Shown here piece by piece: positions 8,368 through 17,047 of a stretch of 59,987 nt of DNA. Position 1 is the first letter of the stretch. Every line of letters starts with the position of its first letter. The stretch spans positions 1-59,987 of the forward strand of contig URLG01000007.1 in assembly GCA_900548535.1 (NCBI GenBank), written 5' to 3'. The position numbers and the translations under genes were made by a program. The notes under the pieces were generated by a model. It saw only the letters and a program-made list of their open reading frames with translations, was not told the origin of the DNA and ran no database searches. The stretch is from Candidatus Segatella intestinihominis (GTDB taxonomy: Bacteria > Bacteroidota > Bacteroidia > Bacteroidales > Bacteroidaceae).

Positions 8368-9483
8368 CTACAAAGGAGAGAAGAAAAGTTTGTCGCCCCT
8401 GATTTCCAACGGCATAGGGATATTGTCGGTAAACAACTGTCCTGTACCCAATCCTTGTGGCATGGCGACATTCGGACCATACATCTTGGCGGCATAATGC
8501 GCGATGGCATTCAAGCCCACATTGCTCTCCAGGGCTGAGGTAATCCAGCTGCCGATGCCTCGCTGCTCAGCCAGTTGTATCCACTCGGTACATCCATAGA
8601 TGCCACCATGAAGCGAAGGTTTCAGGATAATATACTGCGGACGGATGGTGTCGAGCAAAGCCTCTTTCATCGAGCGCACATTCACACCGATCAATTCCTC
8701 ATCCAGAGCAATAGGCAATGGCGATTCCTTGCAGAGCTGTGCCATCTTGGGCCACTGATGCTGCTTGATAGGCTGCTCTATCGAATGGATGTCATACTGC
8801 GCCAAAGCCTCCAGTCGGCTCATGGCATCCTCAGGCGAAAAGCCGCCGTTGACATCCACACGTAGTTCTATCTGGTCCTTGCCATACACCTCACGTATGC
8901 GCTTGATAAGGTCTAGCTCCTTATGGAAGTCGATGGCACCTATCTTCAGCTTTACGCAGTGGAAACCAGCCTTCAGTTTCTCTTCCAGTCGAGCCAGCAT
9001 TTCCTCGTAAGTGCCCATCCATACCAAGCCATTGATGGTAATGCCCTCCTCGCCTCTGCCGAATGGAGAGTCGTAGAGGTCAGACAAGTTCTTAGCCCAA
9101 GCAGGAACTGTGAAACCTTGTTGAGCATCTTCCGAAAAAGCAGCAGAAGATGCAGCCGCATTCCTCTTTGCCGCAGCAAAGAAACTGGCAAAAGCCGTCT
9201 CCAAGCCAAAGGTGATGCTAGGGTAAGCACGAATCATGTCATACGGAATGCGCCCCATCTGTTCCACCATCTGGCAAACCTGTCGGAGCGTCACCTCATA
9301 TTCAGGCTTGGCATCGCAACTCAGGTCGGGCAAGGTGGCACACTCTCCCACTCCCTCTATGCCAGGAATCTCAGGGCTGGTGAGGGTGAGATAATAGCTA
9401 TGTCGCGTGGTATAAACCCCACGCGACGTACCTGCCGGCTGCTTGAAATGGAGCGTACGCTCCGAAATGTCTATCTTATACAT
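8368..9483 (-). CDS. menC: o-succinylbenzoate synthase
   Basis: A 371-residue member of the enolase superfamily that dehydrates SHCHC to o-succinylbenzoate in the menaquinone pathway. The catalytic Lys lies in CVKLKIG, the metal ligands in RVDVNGGF, IEQPIK and ALDEELIG, and the second Lys in IILKPSLHGG. The capping domain at the N-terminus is intact. It sits directly upstream of menE and 49 nt downstream of the GNAT-nitrilase gene; the short gap holds a TTCACTCTTC-type microsatellite that also occurs at 47196-47235. The other men genes are not in the window. Confidence 0.93.
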   Translation of the reverse strand: MYKIDISERTLHFKQPAGTSRGVYTTRHSYYLTLTSPEIPGIEGVGECATLPDLSCDAKPEYEVTLRQVCQMVEQMGRIPYDMIRAYPSITFGLETAFASFFAAAKRNAAASSAAFSEDAQQGFTVPAWAKNLSDLYDSPFGRGEEGITINGLVWMGTYEEMLARLEEKLKAGFHCVKLKIGAIDFHKELDLIKRIREVYGKDQIELRVDVNGGFSPEDAMSRLEALAQYDIHSIEQPIKQHQWPKMAQLCKESPLPIALDEELIGVNVRSMKEALLDTIRPQYIILKPSLHGGIYGCTEWIQLAEQRGIGSWITSALESNVGLNAIAHYAAKMYGPNVAMPQGLGTGQLFTDNIPMPLEIRGDKLFFSPL

Positions 9484-9495
9484 GAATCATATATA

Positions 9496-9527
9496 CTATT
9501 GAATTCTTCACTCTTCGTTCTTCACTT
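9496..9527. repeat. GAATTCTTCACTCTTC microsatellite
   Basis: The stretch CTATTGAATTCTTCACTCTTC followed by a repeated GTTCTTCACTT is nearly identical to 47196-47235, another intergenic site. It appears to be a dispersed low-complexity intergenic module. Confidence 0.65.
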
Positions 9528-9532
9528 GAATG

Positions 9533-11059
9533 CTACTTTCTTTTCATCTCATAGAGGTCCTTGCGGCGATCACGCAGATTGCGCACGGCTCCATAGGTGT
9601 GAAGTTCGTTCAAGAGGTTGAGGTCTACATCTGATACCAAGATCATCTCGGTGTTAGGCGTAGCCTCCGAACGCTTGCCATCGTTAGGGAAGGCAAAGTC
9701 GCAAGGGGTGAACACGGCACTCTGGGCATACTGGATATCCATGTTATGAACACGTGGCAAGTTGCCCACGCTACCAGCTATAGCCACATAGCACTCGTTC
9801 TCGATGGCACGAGCCTGAGCGCAAACCCTGACGCGGGAGTAAGCATTCTGGGTATCGGTCATGAATGGCACGAAGAGAATCTGCATGCCATCCTCTGCCA
9901 TCAGGCGGGAAAGCTCCGGGAACTCCACATCATAGCAGATGACGATACCTATCTTGCCACAGTCGGTATCGAAGGTCTGGATATGGCTACCGCCACTCAA
10001 GCCCCAGCACTTCTGCTCATCTGGCGTAACGTGAATCTTCTCATACATGTCCACACTACCATCTCTGCGGCAGAGGAAGCCCACATTGTAGAGCGAATCG
10101 CCCTTGAGGTAAGGCATACTGCCGGTAATGATGTTGATGTTATAGCTGATGGCAAGCTCACGGAATCGGTCACGTATCTCATCGGTATACTGTGCCATCT
10201 TGCGAATGCTCTGCGCCTCACCCAGGTCATTAAACTTAGCCATCAATGGGGCATTGAAATACTCTGGGAAGAGGATGAAATCACTCTTATAGTCGCTCAC
10301 CGAGTCAACGAAGAACTCCACCTGCTCGAAGAGATCATCCACAGAGGCATAAGGACGCATCTGCCACTGCACCAATCCGATACGCACGGTAGGCTTGCGG
10401 TCTACATAGCTATCCGTAGGTGGCTGATAGTAGATGTTATCCCACTGCAAGAGGGTGGCGCAGTGTTCGCTCTCCTCATCGCTAGGCAAGTAATTGCGGA
10501 TGACACGACGCACATGGAAATCATTGGACAGCTGGAAGGTGAGCACTGGGTCGTATATCTCACGGTTACGCACGTGCTCGATATACTCCTTAGGGCGCAT
10601 CTTATCGGCATACTTATGATAATTAGGAATTCTGCCACCAAACATGATAGCCTTGAGGTTGAGCTTCTCGCAGAGTTCCTTGCGATACTCATACATACGG
10701 CGAGCCAAGCGCAGACCACGATAGTCTGGGTGGATAAATACCTCGATACCATAGAGGATATTGCCGTTAGGGTCGTGGGTATTGAAGGTCTCGTTGCCCG
10801 TAACCTGGGCATAAGTGTGGTCGCCTTTCACCATATTATAATTGACGATGATGGATAGCGCACAGCCTACAATCTTGTCGTCTACAATGATAACCACCTG
10901 ACCTTCAGGGAAGATAGTAATGAGTTTCTTGATCTGTTCCTTTGTCCAGAATACATCCGAATCAGCGTAAATACGCTTGAACGATTTGGCAAGCTGGTCG
11001 TAATCCTCCATACGAAGGTTACGGAGCCCTACCTTTTCAATTTTTCTAGTTGAGTCCAT
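9533..11059 (-). CDS. Bifunctional GNAT acetyltransferase / carbon-nitrogen hydrolase
   Basis: A 508-residue two-domain protein. Residues about 10-200 form a GNAT acetyltransferase fold (HPDYRGLRLARRMYEYRKEL is the acetyl-CoA loop). Residues about 225-500 form a nitrilase-superfamily amidohydrolase with the full triad: Glu in LFPEYF, Lys in YEKIHVTP and Cys in IGIVICYDVEFPE. This fused architecture is a known family, found in many bacteria, whose substrate is not established. It heads the leftward set with menC and menE, but nothing links it to menaquinone synthesis. The ATG is followed by a clean N-terminus without a signal peptide, so it is cytosolic. Confidence 0.9.
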   Translation of the reverse strand: MDSTRKIEKVGLRNLRMEDYDQLAKSFKRIYADSDVFWTKEQIKKLITIFPEGQVVIIVDDKIVGCALSIIVNYNMVKGDHTYAQVTGNETFNTHDPNGNILYGIEVFIHPDYRGLRLARRMYEYRKELCEKLNLKAIMFGGRIPNYHKYADKMRPKEYIEHVRNREIYDPVLTFQLSNDFHVRRVIRNYLPSDEESEHCATLLQWDNIYYQPPTDSYVDRKPTVRIGLVQWQMRPYASVDDLFEQVEFFVDSVSDYKSDFILFPEYFNAPLMAKFNDLGEAQSIRKMAQYTDEIRDRFRELAISYNINIITGSMPYLKGDSLYNVGFLCRRDGSVDMYEKIHVTPDEQKCWGLSGGSHIQTFDTDCGKIGIVICYDVEFPELSRLMAEDGMQILFVPFMTDTQNAYSRVRVCAQARAIENECYVAIAGSVGNLPRVHNMDIQYAQSAVFTPCDFAFPNDGKRSEATPNTEMILVSDVDLNLLNELHTYGAVRNLRDRRKDLYEMKRK

Positions 11060-11099
11060 AACAACTGTATTTTATATATTGTGAAAACTAATTCCTTTC

Positions 11100-11137
11100 A
11101 AAAAAAAGCCCATACTCGTTTCACAACGAATATGGGC
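11100..11137 (-). terminator. Terminator of the rfbD-rfbB operon
   Basis: Read leftward, GCCCATA (11131-11137 complement) with an inner TCGTT/AACGA stem pairs to 11108-11114 and is followed by TTTTTTT. It lies 60 nt past the rfbB stop. Confidence 0.8.
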
Positions 11138-11197
11138 ACAACTAAAACAATCTATTAACCTTTTGAATTAATATCTTTATATGCCCATCGCCATTAA

Positions 11198-12331
11198 TTA
11201 GCGATTGGCGTACATATTCTCATAATACTTCTGATAGTCGCCAGAAGTTACATTGTCCATCCACTCTTGGTTCTCCAGATACCACTTCACGGTCTTCTCG
11301 ATACCCTCCTCAAACTGGAGCGATGGTTCCCAACCTAGCTCTTTCTGGAGCTTGCGAGAGTCGATGGCGTAACGCATATCGTGACCCTTGCGGTCGGTAA
11401 CGTAAGTGATGAGGTCGAGATCCTCGCCTTCCTTTCTGCCAAGCAGACGGTCCACGGTCTTGATCACCACCTTGATGATGTCGATGTTCTTCCACTCGTT
11501 GAAGCCACCGATGTTGTATGTCTCGGCTACCTTACCATTGTGGAAAATCATGTCGATAGCACGAGCGTGGTCTACCACATACAACCAGTCTCTCACATTC
11601 TCACCCTTACCATATACAGGCAATGGCTTGCGATGGCGGATATTGTTGATGAAGAGAGGTATCAACTTCTCCGGGAACTGGTATGGACCATAGTTGTTAG
11701 AGCAGTTGGTCACGATGGTTGGCATGCCGTATGTATCGTGGAATGCTCTTACGAAGTGGTCGGAGCTAGCCTTAGAGGCAGAGTATGGAGAGTGAGGATT
11801 GTACTTAGTGGTCTCCACAAAGAATTCCTCGCCGTATGCCTCATGGTTCTTGCCACTTGAAGCCTTGGTAGTGAATGGCGCAGGCACACCCTCTGGATGA
11901 GTCATCTGCAAAGCGCCATACACCTCATCGGTAGAGATGTGGTAGAAACGCTTGCCCTCATAGCCTTCTGGCAGGCTCTCCCAATAGGTTTTGGCAGCCT
12001 GGAGCAGAGACAATGTACCCATCACATTGGTCTGAGCGAAAGTGAAAGGATCCTTGATGCTGCGATCCACGTGGCTCTCAGCAGCGAGATGGATGATGCC
12101 ATCCACCTGATACTCCTTCATAAGCTTGAGCATGAGGTCGAAGTCGCAGATATCGCCCTTCACAAAAGTATAGTTTGGCTTATCCTCTATATCCTTGAGG
12201 TTGGCCAGGTTACCAGCGTATGTCAACTTATCGAGGTTGATGATGTGATACTCTGGGTATTTATTCACAAAGAGTCTTACGACGTGCGAGCCGATAAAAC
12301 CAGCACCGCCTGTGATGATAATATTCTTCAT
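11198..12331 (-). CDS. rfbB: dTDP-glucose 4,6-dehydratase
   Basis: A 377-residue extended short-chain dehydrogenase that converts dTDP-glucose to dTDP-4-keto-6-deoxyglucose on the way to dTDP-L-rhamnose for O-antigen or capsule. The NAD-binding TGGAGFIGSH is at residues 7-16, the active site HISTDEVYG follows near 130, and YSASK near 180. An insertion between these (containing KASSGKNHEAYGEE) is common in Bacteroidetes versions. It lies 33 nt downstream of rfbD in one transcript. rfbA and rfbC, usually adjacent, are not in the window. Confidence 0.95.
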   Translation of the reverse strand: MKNIIITGGAGFIGSHVVRLFVNKYPEYHIINLDKLTYAGNLANLKDIEDKPNYTFVKGDICDFDLMLKLMKEYQVDGIIHLAAESHVDRSIKDPFTFAQTNVMGTLSLLQAAKTYWESLPEGYEGKRFYHISTDEVYGALQMTHPEGVPAPFTTKASSGKNHEAYGEEFFVETTKYNPHSPYSASKASSDHFVRAFHDTYGMPTIVTNCSNNYGPYQFPEKLIPLFINNIRHRKPLPVYGKGENVRDWLYVVDHARAIDMIFHNGKVAETYNIGGFNEWKNIDIIKVVIKTVDRLLGRKEGEDLDLITYVTDRKGHDMRYAIDSRKLQKELGWEPSLQFEEGIEKTVKWYLENQEWMDNVTSGDYQKYYENMYANR

Positions 12332-12364
12332 TCCAATTAAGAATTAATCATTTAGAATTAATAA

Positions 12365-13237
12365 TTATTTCGCTGCCGCCAACTCAGCGATGCATTTCTT
12401 CAAACTGTCAGTCCAGTATGGCACCTTCCATCCAAAGGTCTGTTTCAGCTTGCTTTTGTCGAGCACAGAGAAGTGAGGACGCTTAACTGGGCTTGGGAAC
12501 TCCTCGCTATAGCATGGCTGGATATCACAAGTATTGCCACTAAGCTCGCAGATGATCTTGGCAAAGTCATACCAGGAACATACACCTTCATTTGAGAAGT
12601 GGTAGATACCGGTCTTGTCAAGCTGATTGGTCTCGATGATGTGACCGATGATAGCCGCCAAGTCTCCAGCATAAGTAGGTGTGCCTACTTGGTCGAAGAC
12701 TACCTTGAGGGTATCATGACTAGCCGTCAAGTTCTGCATTGTCTTCACAAAATTCTTACCCCACTGAGAGTACAGCCAAGCTGTGCGGATGATGATATGC
12801 TTGCAACCTATTGCAGCAATGCTCTGCTCGCCAGCCAACTTGGTCTTGCCATATACGCCAAGCGGATTGGTCTCCCAGTCCTCACGGCAAGGGATGTTCT
12901 TGTCACCTTGGAACACATAGTCCGTAGATACATGAATCAATGTTCCGTCCACTTCTTTCATAGCCTGGGCAAGATTGCCCGCTGCTGTATTATTGAGCAA
13001 GTTGGCTAGTTCGAAGTCGCTCTCTGCCTTATCCACATTGGTATAAGCCGCACAGTTAACGATGACTTGTATATCATTCTCCTTCACCTTGTCGCGAATG
13101 GCATCAAGATTGGTGATGTCCAACTTTTCATAGTCTTCAGCAACATCGGTGAAGACAAACTTGTGCTTACTATTCTTAGCCACCAGCTGCATTTCATGTC
13201 CCAGCTGTCCATTGGCTCCTGTTACTAATATATTCAT
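12365..13237 (-). CDS. rfbD: dTDP-4-dehydrorhamnose reductase
   Basis: A 290-residue NAD(P)H-dependent reductase that completes dTDP-L-rhamnose. It has the N-terminal GANGQLGHEM nucleotide loop, NCAAYTNVDKAE, STDYVFQG and YGKTKLAGE (catalytic Tyr/Lys). Length is typical. It is first in the operon, with a consensus leftward promoter at 13304-13335. The gap to rfbB holds an AATTAAGAATTAAT-type microsatellite. Confidence 0.94.
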   Translation of the reverse strand: MNILVTGANGQLGHEMQLVAKNSKHKFVFTDVAEDYEKLDITNLDAIRDKVKENDIQVIVNCAAYTNVDKAESDFELANLLNNTAAGNLAQAMKEVDGTLIHVSTDYVFQGDKNIPCREDWETNPLGVYGKTKLAGEQSIAAIGCKHIIIRTAWLYSQWGKNFVKTMQNLTASHDTLKVVFDQVGTPTYAGDLAAIIGHIIETNQLDKTGIYHFSNEGVCSWYDFAKIICELSGNTCDIQPCYSEEFPSPVKRPHFSVLDKSKLKQTFGWKVPYWTDSLKKCIAELAAAK

Positions 13238-13303
13238 TGGTTATTCTATATATTTGCGTCTACAGAATGCTTGTATATATAACTTTTTATATAAATACGG
13301 CGA

Positions 13304-13335
13304 CAAAAGTACGCATTATTTTCGAAATACGCAAA
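13304..13335 (-). promoter_or_regulatory. Promoter of rfbD-rfbB
   Basis: On the minus strand: TTTG (13335-13332), 20 nt, TACTTTTG (13311-13304). This is a perfect spacing for the Bacteroidetes promoter and leaves a leader of about 60 nt. Confidence 0.75.
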
Positions 13336-13429
13336 TAAATGAGCAGGAATTTATATTAATTATATATAATAAGGTGTAATATGAAACAATATGAAAAGAA
13401 AGAAGAAGCCCCATTTGTCGAGAGACGGG

Positions 13430-13615
13430 AAAAAAAAGTCCGCCAGAATCTTTCACAAGAGCCTGGCGGATTTAACCTAATACACTAATCTTTTTTTCCC
13501 TTAGTATAAACTAAAACCTGTTTTTTTTATTTAAATCAACATACTAAATCAACAAAAGGAATATTTACCTTAGAAGACTTGAAGTGGTAATATAAAACTA
13601 CTACTTTCTTAAATC
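13430..13615 (-). ncRNA. Candidate small RNA, about 185 nt
   Basis: On the minus strand a TAACTTTG element (13629-13622) would start a transcript near 13615. It ends at a textbook terminator: TCCGCCAG (13472-13465 region) pairs with CTGGCGGA (13446-13439 region), followed by eight to nine T (13437-13430). A central TTAGTAT/ATACTAA pairing is possible. There is no open reading frame of note. The terminator precedes the separate rfbD promoter, so this is not simply the rfbD leader. The -33 element is poor, and the RNA family is not recognised. Confidence 0.5.
13432..13472 (-). terminator. Strong leftward terminator of the candidate small RNA
   Basis: An 8-bp G/C-rich stem TCCGCCAG/CTGGCGGA encloses a 16-nt loop, with a T-run only on the minus strand side. 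Confidence 0.8.
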
Positions 13616-13776
13616 CGAGTGCAAAGTTACAGCAAAAATGCATAAGTTGTATGCATCGGTAAGTGTTCAGTAAATTATTAGTAAGTTAAAAGAGTACTTA
13701 ACTACCAAAACACCAATAAGTTTTGTAAATTAACTATTTTTACAAAAGTAAATCACATTATACCGAATATTATTTG

Positions 13777-13784
13777 TATTTTTG
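13777..13784 (+). promoter_or_regulatory. -7 element of the DUF6377 gene
   Basis: TATTTTTG lies 34 nt before the ATG at 13819. It overlaps an upstream TTG codon at 13774, which argues that the longer reading frame starting there is not the real one. Confidence 0.55.
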
Positions 13785-13818
13785 CATAATAAATCAGCAA
13801 ATTGGACATATTTTAGAC

Positions 13819-15435
13819 ATGAGACAGGTTGTACTATACTTTTTACTAGCATTTTCTCTTCTCGCCAACGCCAAGATTGACGAGCAGAAACTCTTTGCAC
13901 GCATCGATGACGCCATCGCCAACCAGCAGCATTACAAGAACGCCAAGGAGCGACACATCAAGTTGATGAAGCGCAATCTTAGTGATGCAGCCAATGACCA
14001 TGAGCGACTACAGTGGCTAGACAGCATCTACTTTGACTACAGCACCTATCGCTATGACTCAGCATCGGTATATGTGGACAAGGGATTGAAACTAGCAGAA
14101 AGTATCGGCGACACCTATTATATTATACAAAACAAGATCAATCGTGCCACCGTTCTCTCCGTAGGCGGTTTCTATAGCCAAGCAGAGTCCTTGCTTCAGA
14201 GCATTGATGCCAGCAAACTGCAAGGCAAACAGCTGCAATATTATTACTTCACCTATGCTTGGCTCTATAATTATTGGAAAGCATTCGTTGCCAATTCTGA
14301 GTTTGCAGCAGATTTTCTGGAGAAAAAGAAGCACTATATACAACTCACCCTGCAGCATTTTGTGCCTGAAAAGCGCCAATCAGGAGAATATTACTACCTG
14401 CTAGGTGAACTCACCTATATGGACAGGCCCACCCATAAGGATGTGTTGAAATACTTCTTGAAGTCGGTAAAACTGACTCCACTCAATGTCCGCGTCCATG
14501 CCCAAGCTGCCTATGGTCTAGCTAGATACTACAAGGACATGGAGCAATATGACCTCTACGAAGAATACCTGGTAGAGGCTTCCATGAGCGACATTGCATG
14601 CCAGCTCAAGGAGACGCTTGCCTTGCAGGAACTTGCCACCTATATATATAAGAAGGACGAGAAGAATAGTAAGCGAGCCGCCAAATACCTCACCCTATCC
14701 ATGGAGGACGCACAGTTTTTCAACAACCGCCTGCGTATGCTGGAAATCTCCAACATACTGCCAGTGATTGCCGCTGCCAACCAACAGGCAGCCGAGAAGT
14801 CGCGCACCCGTTTGCAAATATACTTCATCGTGCTCTGCGTGGTACTGGGCATCACTGTGGTACTCACCGTGACAAGTATCAGACGCAAGAACCACCTGAG
14901 CAAAAGCAGAAAGGTAATAGCCATCAAGAACAAACAGCTGGAGGAACTGAATGGCAGGCTCGTGGCTACCAAAACTCGCCGCGAAACCTATATGCGCTTG
15001 TTTATGGACATTAGCGCCCTATACATTAGAAAACTAGACGATTATCGCAAGCTGGTGAGCCGCAAGGTAAAGACCAACCAGACGGCAGACTTACTGAAGC
15101 CTATCAACAGCTATAAACTTGCCGAGGAAGAAGCCCAGGCATTCTATAGCAGATTTGATAAAGCCTTTATGGAATTATATCCAGACTTCGTCAACGAACT
15201 CAACAATCTGCTCGTAGACGAAGCCCGGATAGAATTGCCTTCCGATCATACGCTGACCACAGAGATCCGCATCTATGCACTGATGCGACTGGGCGTAACA
15301 GACAGCCAGGAGATAGCAACCCTCCTCTTCTATTCCACCCAGACCATCTACAACTATAAGTCAGCCATGAGAGCCAAGGCTAAGAATCGTGACACATTCG
15401 AGAGCGATATTAATCGTCTGTGTCACTTGATTTAA
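13819..15435 (+). CDS. DUF6377 domain regulator, TPR sensor with LuxR-like end
   Basis: A 538-residue membrane protein when started at the ATG at 13819, which gives a clear signal peptide (residues 1-18). A frame-wise TTG start 45 nt earlier lies inside the promoter. Residues about 25-340 are helical TPR-like repeats, presumably periplasmic. One transmembrane helix (IYFIVLCVVLGITVVLTV) lies near 350, followed by a coiled coil and a cytosolic domain of DUF6377 type. Its end (LGVTDSQEIATLLFYSTQTIYNYKSAMRAK) is a LuxR-like helix-turn-helix. Such one-piece sensors are frequent in Bacteroidales; the signal is unknown. No adjacent target operon points to its role. Confidence 0.85.
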   Translation: MRQVVLYFLLAFSLLANAKIDEQKLFARIDDAIANQQHYKNAKERHIKLMKRNLSDAANDHERLQWLDSIYFDYSTYRYDSASVYVDKGLKLAESIGDTYYIIQNKINRATVLSVGGFYSQAESLLQSIDASKLQGKQLQYYYFTYAWLYNYWKAFVANSEFAADFLEKKKHYIQLTLQHFVPEKRQSGEYYYLLGELTYMDRPTHKDVLKYFLKSVKLTPLNVRVHAQAAYGLARYYKDMEQYDLYEEYLVEASMSDIACQLKETLALQELATYIYKKDEKNSKRAAKYLTLSMEDAQFFNNRLRMLEISNILPVIAAANQQAAEKSRTRLQIYFIVLCVVLGITVVLTVTSIRRKNHLSKSRKVIAIKNKQLEELNGRLVATKTRRETYMRLFMDISALYIRKLDDYRKLVSRKVKTNQTADLLKPINSYKLAEEEAQAFYSRFDKAFMELYPDFVNELNNLLVDEARIELPSDHTLTTEIRIYALMRLGVTDSQEIATLLFYSTQTIYNYKSAMRAKAKNRDTFESDINRLCHLI

Positions 15436-15570
15436 GTTAGGAGTTAGGAGTTAGGAGTTGCCTAGCGGATTTAATAGGTGCATGTTCCTGACTCCTAACT
15501 CCAGACTCCTAACTCCAGACTCCTAACTCCAGACTCCTAACTCCTAACTCCAAACTCCTAACTCCTAACT
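15435..15570. repeat. GTTAGGA / GACTCCTAACTCCA tandem repeat array
   Basis: After the stop of the + gene there are three and a half GTTAGGA units (15435-15459), then a spacer with GCCTAGCGGA, then four exact 14-bp copies of GACTCCTAACTCCA starting at 15490, 15504, 15518 and 15532, followed by further partial units. The left and right parts are complementary over at least 17 bp, so a long hairpin can form between two convergent genes. Confidence 0.85.
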
Positions 15571-16316
15571 ATATAACTTCCATTTGCCTGATGAGTGGCT
15601 AGCACCAAGACCTCTGCTATCTGCACATGCTCAGGAGCAGAAGCTGCATAGAAGGCAACATCGGCTATATCATCGCCATTGAGCGGAGTGATGCCCTTAT
15701 ACACATTGTCGGCACGCTCATTGTCGCCATGGAAGCGGACATTAGAGAAGTTGGTCTCCACCAATCCTGGTTTTACATTGGTAACACGTACCTTGGTATG
15801 TGCCACGTCGATGCGCAAACCATCGGTGATAGCCTTAACGGCAGCCTTGGTAGCACAATATACATTGCCACCCGCATAGGCAGCATCACCAGCCACACTA
15901 CCTATATTAATAATGTGTCCGTGATTGCGCTCCACCATACCAGGCACTATCAGGCGAGTCATGGTGAGCAACCCCTTGATATTGGTATCTATCATCTGGT
16001 CCCAATCATCAAAGCTTCCTTCATACTCAGGTTCCAATCCACGTGCCAAACCTGCATTATTGATGAGCACATCTATGTTGCGCCATGCCTCTGGGATATA
16101 ATCCACAGCCTTCTTTGCCGCCTCACGATTGCGCACATCAAAAGCCAAAGCCAAGACCTGGACGCCATCTTCTGCCTCCAATTCCTTCTTTAAGTTTTCC
16201 AACTTGCCTGTGTTACGACCAGTAATAATCAGATTGTAGCCGCCTCTTGCAAAGCGACGTGCGCAACCCTCGCCTATGCCGCTTGTTGCGCCTGTAATAA
16301 GAGCTATTTTATTCAT
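15558..16316 (-). CDS. SDR family NAD(P)-dependent oxidoreductase
   Basis: A 252-residue classical short-chain dehydrogenase, most like the YdfG/serine-3-dehydrogenase group that oxidises 3-hydroxy acids. TGATSGIGEG at residues 8-17 binds the cofactor, NNAG follows at about 86, and the catalytic Ser (INIGSVAG), Tyr and Lys (YCATKAA) are in place. It is leftward, with the histidine phosphatase gene 58 nt upstream, and its 3' end enters the tandem repeat array. Substrate assignment is only by resemblance. Confidence 0.88.
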   Translation of the reverse strand: MNKIALITGATSGIGEGCARRFARGGYNLIITGRNTGKLENLKKELEAEDGVQVLALAFDVRNREAAKKAVDYIPEAWRNIDVLINNAGLARGLEPEYEGSFDDWDQMIDTNIKGLLTMTRLIVPGMVERNHGHIINIGSVAGDAAYAGGNVYCATKAAVKAITDGLRIDVAHTKVRVTNVKPGLVETNFSNVRFHGDNERADNVYKGITPLNGDDIADVAFYAASAPEHVQIAEVLVLATHQANGSYIVRS

Positions 16317-16374
16317 TTATCTCAATGTTAAGTGTTAATTGTCTCATGTTGGATGATGAATGTAGAGTGGTGAG

Positions 16375-16908
16375 TTACAGCACCAAGACTCTCACTTCAG
16401 CATTGGTCATCTTCTCTATCTCATTCATGGGGCGCTTATAATACACGCTCTGCACAGCCTTGTTGATGATGCCATGCCCCACAGCCAAGATGGTTTTGTC
16501 GGGATAGGTCACCTTGAGCCAAGTGAGGAAATTCTGCGCACGAGACTTCATCTTTTCCAAAGTCTCGATATTGTCAGGCCAATCCTTTGGGTCCTTGGGA
16601 AGAGAAGGGATAAATTTACCCGTAAAGTCGCCCCAATCACGCTCACGCAAGAGAGGAGTCGTAACAATCTGTGACTCCACATCCACTCCTGCCCCGAAAT
16701 GAGGACGGGCAATAATCTCACAAGTCTCCAAACTGCGATATAAGTCGCTCGATACAAAGACATCGAAATGGTTATTGATCATCTTCTTTGCCACTTCCTC
16801 AGCCTGCTCTATGCCACGCTCGTTCAGCCTGCCAGGAGTCTGCCCCTGCAATATCTGGGCTGCATTATCCACGGTTTCACCATGTCGTACAAGATATAAA
16901 GTTGTCAT
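16375..16908 (-). CDS. Histidine phosphatase family protein
   Basis: A 177-residue phosphoglycerate-mutase-like phosphatase of the cobC/GpmB type. The phospho-accepting motif LVRHGETV is at residues 6-13, the conserved Arg and Glu in LYRSLETCEI and LRERDWGDF follow, and VGHG holds the second His. It is cytosolic, and the substrate is unknown. A TAACTTTG element lies on the minus strand at 16947-16940, so it is probably first in a short operon with the SDR gene. Confidence 0.88.
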   Translation of the reverse strand: MTTLYLVRHGETVDNAAQILQGQTPGRLNERGIEQAEEVAKKMINNHFDVFVSSDLYRSLETCEIIARPHFGAGVDVESQIVTTPLLRERDWGDFTGKFIPSLPKDPKDWPDNIETLEKMKSRAQNFLTWLKVTYPDKTILAVGHGIINKAVQSVYYKRPMNEIEKMTNAEVRVLVL

Positions 16909-16939
16909 TATTTTGTCTGTTTAAAATCATTTGCGCTGA

Positions 16940-16947
16940 CAAAGTTA
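16940..16947 (-). promoter_or_regulatory. -7 element of the histidine phosphatase gene
   Basis: TAACTTTG on the minus strand, 32 nt before the start at 16908. No clear TTTG -33 box is seen at the expected place. Confidence 0.55.
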
Positions 16948-17022
16948 CACCTTTTTATCGGGAAGAAGAAATAAATTGCGTTAAATATCTTATAAAAATC
17001 ACGTATTCTCAGTTTTCTTTAG

Positions 17023-17030
17023 TAATTTTG
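17023..17030 (+). promoter_or_regulatory. -7 element of the HdeD-like gene
   Basis: TAATTTTG, 17 nt before the ATG at 17048, giving a very short leader. Confidence 0.55.
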
Positions 17031-17047
17031 CAGAAAAACTTAAATAT

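Larger units (their letters stand above)
13238..13818. other. Intergenic region with divergent promoters and a small-RNA unit
   Basis: No protein gene is seen. Going rightward it holds the rfbD promoter, an AT-rich TATATATAATAAGGTGTA motif (13360-13378), a leftward small-RNA unit (13430-13629) and the promoter of the DUF6377 gene (-7 element at 13777-13784). Confidence 0.7.

Noticed and set aside
9746..10858. Rightward 370-codon frame
   Set aside because: Antisense shadow of the GNAT-nitrilase gene, whose catalytic motifs are intact.
13774..13818. TTG start extending the DUF6377 protein by 15 residues
   Set aside because: The codon overlaps the -7 promoter box and would put residues before a clear signal peptide.
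15490..15545. Possible CRISPR array
   Set aside because: The 14-bp units are contiguous, without spacers, and no cas gene is present in the window.
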